Below are positions 60,811 through 64,000 of a stretch of DNA of 64,000 bases, piece by piece. Under the pieces are notes generated by a model. That model worked only from the letters and a program-made list of their open reading frames with translations, ran no database searches and was not told the DNA's origin. Each line of letters starts with the position of its first letter. Position 1 is the stretch's first letter. This DNA is from Sphingomonas citri (GTDB lineage: Bacteria > Pseudomonadota > Alphaproteobacteria > Sphingomonadales > Sphingomonadaceae). The position numbers and the translations under genes were made by a program. The stretch covers positions 744,001 to 808,000 of the forward strand of contig NZ_JAHXZN010000001.1 in the NCBI RefSeq assembly GCF_019429485.1. Direction: 5' to 3'.

Positions 60811-63800
60811 ATGAGAGAGCCTGAGAGCGTACGTCCTGTCGGTCGCGGCGGACGCGCCACCACCCGTCGCACCCTGATCGCCGCTTGCAGCGGCGCCGCG
60901 CTCACCGCCGCGCTGATCGCGCCGGCGCCCGCGATGGCGCAACAGGCCGATCCCGGCAGCGTGCAGAACAGCCAGGCGCAGCCCTCCGCGGGCGTGCAGC
61001 CGGCGGTTCCCTCCACCGCCAACACCACCAGCGCCAGCGAGGCGGGCCGCCCGCAGGACGAAGCCACCGCGCCCGACACCAACGGCGCCAACACCGCTGG
61101 AAACCAGGCCGGGCTGGACGGCGACACGACACGCGACATCATCGTCACCGGCCTGCGCGGCTCGCTCCAGCGCAACCTCGATATCAAGCGCACCGCCACC
61201 GGCGTGGTCGACGCGATCTCGGCCGAGGACATCGGCAAATTTCCTGACACCAACGTGGCGGCGTCGCTCCAGCGCCTGCCCGGCGTGTCGATCCAGCGCT
61301 CGGGCACGCGCGGCGAGGCGACGGGCATCACCGTCCGCGGCTTCGGCGGCGACTTCAATACTACGCTGTACGACGGCCGCCGCATCTCGACCGGCACCGG
61401 CAACCGCCAGATCGACTTCTCGACCGTCGGCTCGGACTTCATCGGCCAGCTCAGCGTGCTGAAGACCCCCGACGTCACGCTGGCGTCGAGCTCGATCGGC
61501 GCCACCGTCGACATCCAGTTTCCCAAGCCGTTCGATCATCCCGGCCTGCGCGTCGCGGCGAGCGCCGCGGGATCGATCCAGGACCGTTCGGGGAAGATCG
61601 TCCCGACCGCGGGCGTGCTCGTCAGCAACACCTTCGCCGGCGACACGCTGGGCGTGCTGGCCGACGTGATCTACACGCGGCGCGACACCAAGACCAACCG
61701 AGTCTCGGTCTCGGGCTGGGCCGGCGGCTTCTACGCGCCATGCCAGCTGCAGGGCAGCACCGCGGCGAGCTGCAATCCCACCGCCGACACCACCGCCGCC
61801 GCGGCGCAGCGCCAGACCGTGGTGGGCTGGTTCCCGCAGCAATATGTGATCGACCAGCAGAACACCAAGGACGAGCGCGTCGACGCCCGCCTCGCGCTGC
61901 AATGGCATCCGTCCGAGGACGTGATGGTCACCCTCGACGACAATTTCTCGCGCCAGGAGATCGTCACGCGCTCGTCGGCGCTGGGCGTCTGGTTCAACCA
62001 GGGTGCGCTGCGCAACGTCGAGCTCGACGACAACGGCACCGCGATCGACTTCACCCAGGCGGGTTCGCCGACCGACTTCACGGCCGCGCTCAACACGCAG
62101 GTCCTGCGTACCAACCAGATCGGCGGCAACGTCAAATGGGACGTCAGCGAGAATTTCACGCTGGAGGGTGATCTCTCCTACGCGAAGAGCTGGCTCAACC
62201 CCGACGACGACACGATCGGCAGCCAGAACGGCGACATCGGCTACGGCGGCAATCTCGCCAACAACACCGGGCTCCAGATCAACGGCAAGAGCACCAACAG
62301 CTTCCCGTCGCTCACCGTCGTCGGGCCGAACGGCAACGCCGCGGCCTTCGCCGATCCCACGCTGATCGGCTCGCACGTCACGGTGAACCAGACGCAGCAG
62401 AACACCGACGAGCTCAAGCAGGCGCGCTTCACCGCGACGTGGAAGCAGGACGACCTGACCATCCGCGCCGGCGGCCAGTATGTCGACGATCAGTTCCGCC
62501 TGTCGAACAAGAGCACCTTCACCAACAACTTCTGGCAGGCCTATGCGGGCTATGGCACGCCCTCGGGCCAGGGCAGCGGGATCGCGCCGCTGCCGGCATC
62601 GCTCTACCAGGGTAGCGTCTCGCTCGGGCGCAACTTCATCCCGGGCTTCAAGGGCTCGCTGCCGCCGTCGCTGATCGTGTTCAGCCCGGTCGCCTACCAG
62701 CAGTTCCTCAGCGGGCTCGGCAACCCGCAGGCGCAGAACATCCCGGGCTTCAACTACCCGACCAACAGCACGGACGGGCTGAACGGCTTCACCGGCAGCT
62801 TCGATCAGCTGGTCGATCCCAACAGCCTCCAGAACATCAACGAGAAGACCTGGTCGCTCTACCTCAACGTCGCCTACACCGCCGATATCGCGGGGATGCC
62901 GTTCCACTTCGCGGCCGGCGTGCGCAACGAGAACACGCATCTCACCTCGACCGGCCAGGGTCGCCTGCCCGTCTCGATCTCGACGAGCACCGCGGACCCG
63001 ACGCTGCTCAGCGTGGCGTTCGGCGAGGTCTCGCCGATCAGGGCGAAGAGCAACTACTCGTACCTGCTGCCGACCGTCGACCTGCGGCTCGAGGTCACGC
63101 CCGAGTTGCAGCTGCGCTTCGACGCGTCGCGCACGCTGACCCGACCGGGCTTAGCCACGCTCAACCCCGTGCTCGCGGTCGGCAGCGGTCAGCGCGTCGG
63201 CGCGCTGACCGCGAGCGGCGGCAACCCAGCGCTGCAACCCTATCTCGCTGACAATTTCGACGTCGCCGCGGAATGGTATTACAAGCGCAACTCCTACCTG
63301 TCGGTCGACTTCTTCCTGAAGAACGTCAGCAACTTCATCGTGCAGGGCGTGACGCGTCAGGCGATCAACGGCGTGGTCGACCCGACCACCGGCAACGCTG
63401 CGAACTTCGCCGTCTCGCAGCAGGTCAACGGCCCCGACGCGACCGTGCGCGGCGTCGAGCTGGCATGGCAGCAGGTGTTCGGCGACACCGGCTTCGGCTT
63501 CCAGGCCAACGCCACGCTGGTCGACACCAACAAGCCCTACGACCCGACCGATATCTCGCAGACTGGCTTCGCGGTGACGGGGCTGGCGAACTCGGCCAAT
63601 TTCGTCGGCTTCTATGACAAGAACGGCTTCCAGTTCCGCGCCGCGCTCAACTGGCGCGACGAGTATCTGCTGCAATTCGGACAGAACCAGAATACCAGCC
63701 AGTTCGGTGCCGAGCCGACCTTCGTCAACTCGAGCCTCCAGCTGGATCTCTCGACGAGCTATGACATCAACAAGAACTTCAGCATCTTTGCCGCGGCGGA

Positions 63801-63909
63801 GAACCTGAACAACAACCAGCAGAGCACGCACGGCCGCTTCAGCAACCAGCTGCTCGACGTGTTCGATTATGGGCGCCGCTTCATCGTCGGCGGCCACGTC
63901 CGCTTCTGA
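60811..63909 (+). CDS. TonB-dependent receptor (Xanthomonas/Caulobacter type)
   Basis: The 1032-residue outer-membrane receptor has a signal peptide (about 1-44, ending PAMAQ), a Gln/Pro/Ala-rich linker and a TonB box DIIVTGL (109-115). The plug begins SLQRNLDIKRTATGVVDAISAEDIGKFPD with LQRLPGVSIQR, the hallmark of the TonB-Xanth-Caul subfamily, which mostly imports complex carbohydrates. The barrel ends DYGRRFIVGGHVRF with a terminal Phe. The ATG at 60811 follows GAGGAGAGGGG; the GTG at 60781 only lengthens the frame. It should import the oligosaccharides released by the nearby GH95 and GH43 enzymes. Confidence 0.95.
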   Translation: MREPESVRPVGRGGRATTRRTLIAACSGAALTAALIAPAPAMAQQADPGSVQNSQAQPSAGVQPAVPSTANTTSASEAGRPQDEATAPDTNGANTAGNQAGLDGDTTRDIIVTGLRGSLQRNLDIKRTATGVVDAISAEDIGKFPDTNVAASLQRLPGVSIQRSGTRGEATGITVRGFGGDFNTTLYDGRRISTGTGNRQIDFSTVGSDFIGQLSVLKTPDVTLASSSIGATVDIQFPKPFDHPGLRVAASAAGSIQDRSGKIVPTAGVLVSNTFAGDTLGVLADVIYTRRDTKTNRVSVSGWAGGFYAPCQLQGSTAASCNPTADTTAAAAQRQTVVGWFPQQYVIDQQNTKDERVDARLALQWHPSEDVMVTLDDNFSRQEIVTRSSALGVWFNQGALRNVELDDNGTAIDFTQAGSPTDFTAALNTQVLRTNQIGGNVKWDVSENFTLEGDLSYAKSWLNPDDDTIGSQNGDIGYGGNLANNTGLQINGKSTNSFPSLTVVGPNGNAAAFADPTLIGSHVTVNQTQQNTDELKQARFTATWKQDDLTIRAGGQYVDDQFRLSNKSTFTNNFWQAYAGYGTPSGQGSGIAPLPASLYQGSVSLGRNFIPGFKGSLPPSLIVFSPVAYQQFLSGLGNPQAQNIPGFNYPTNSTDGLNGFTGSFDQLVDPNSLQNINEKTWSLYLNVAYTADIAGMPFHFAAGVRNENTHLTSTGQGRLPVSISTSTADPTLLSVAFGEVSPIRAKSNYSYLLPTVDLRLEVTPELQLRFDASRTLTRPGLATLNPVLAVGSGQRVGALTASGGNPALQPYLADNFDVAAEWYYKRNSYLSVDFFLKNVSNFIVQGVTRQAINGVVDPTTGNAANFAVSQQVNGPDATVRGVELAWQQVFGDTGFGFQANATLVDTNKPYDPTDISQTGFAVTGLANSANFVGFYDKNGFQFRAALNWRDEYLLQFGQNQNTSQFGAEPTFVNSSLQLDLSTSYDINKNFSIFAAAENLNNNQQSTHGRFSNQLLDVFDYGRRFIVGGHVRF

Positions 63910-64000
63910 CCGGCTCGGGGCCGCGCTTCACCGCGCGGCTCCGCTTCCCGTCACCGCCGCGGTGGCAGCACCGCGGCCGACGCGCTAAGGCTTGGTGCGA
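63910..64000. other. Right-edge non-coding tail
   Basis: The last 91 bases follow the receptor stop. CGCGGCTCCGC and GCGGTGGCAGC words suggest weak stems, but I see no gene, repeat copy or clear terminator. Confidence 0.4.

Noticed and set aside
56543..63909. Tryptophan-halogenase-like gene expected in the SapC cluster
   Set aside because: No flavin-binding GxGxxG halogenase-type ORF is present on either strand in this part of the window.

Overview
The window is high-GC (about 70 %) chromosomal DNA from an alphaproteobacterium, most likely a Sphingomonas or close relative. The evidence is the set of TonB-dependent receptors of the Xanthomonas/Caulobacter type, the SapC plus JmjC-cupin pair beside one of them, many GTG starts with 4-bp stop/start overlaps, and the core gene order dnaA, rpsT, mutM, ubiE, ubiB, coaBC.

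Positions 1-26.8 kb are a housekeeping block. It holds a cut-off M24 peptidase, a dicarboxylate/amino-acid symporter, a TonB-domain protein and comM, then rpmH-rnpA-yidD-yidC-engB. After these come a GST, dapE, an Smr protein, mltA, a TimA-like protein, secB, murJ-trpS, a PspC protein, and dnaA, rpsT, mutM, a DUF1624 membrane protein, ubiE-ubiB, an uncharacterised membrane protein and coaBC.

Positions 26.8-64 kb are an accessory carbon-catabolism region. A cytoplasmic GH43 enzyme and an MFS carrier (26.8-29.7 kb) sit beside a divergent LacI regulator. Next (31-49.4 kb) come several operons of MFS carriers, secreted cupins, a secreted ABM-like protein, an SMP-30 lactonase, two quinoprotein/cytochrome c pairs, a class III CoA-transferase with an atypical crotonase, an aldehyde dehydrogenase, an iron-type alcohol dehydrogenase, an exported amidohydrolase and a GntR/FCD regulator. 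The last part (49.8-64 kb) is a polysaccharide-utilisation-like region: two TonB-dependent receptors, a CE1 esterase, a secreted GH43, a GH95, a JmjC cupin and SapC.

The main discovery is a shared palindromic site with right half CCTATATGATC. It lies in the promoter gaps at 33.44, 38.44, 48.56, 49.38, 54.51 and 60.67 kb, including the gap in front of the GntR gene itself. I infer that this GntR protein controls an island-wide regulon joining outer-membrane uptake, polysaccharide cleavage, periplasmic PQQ oxidation and CoA-dependent catabolism. A second site, GGTAACGTTACC, lies beside the LacI gene and far upstream of the first TonB receptor. Paired inverted REP-like elements of about 100 bp recur mainly at gene 3' ends. 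No tRNA, rRNA, CRISPR, transposase or integrase was seen.
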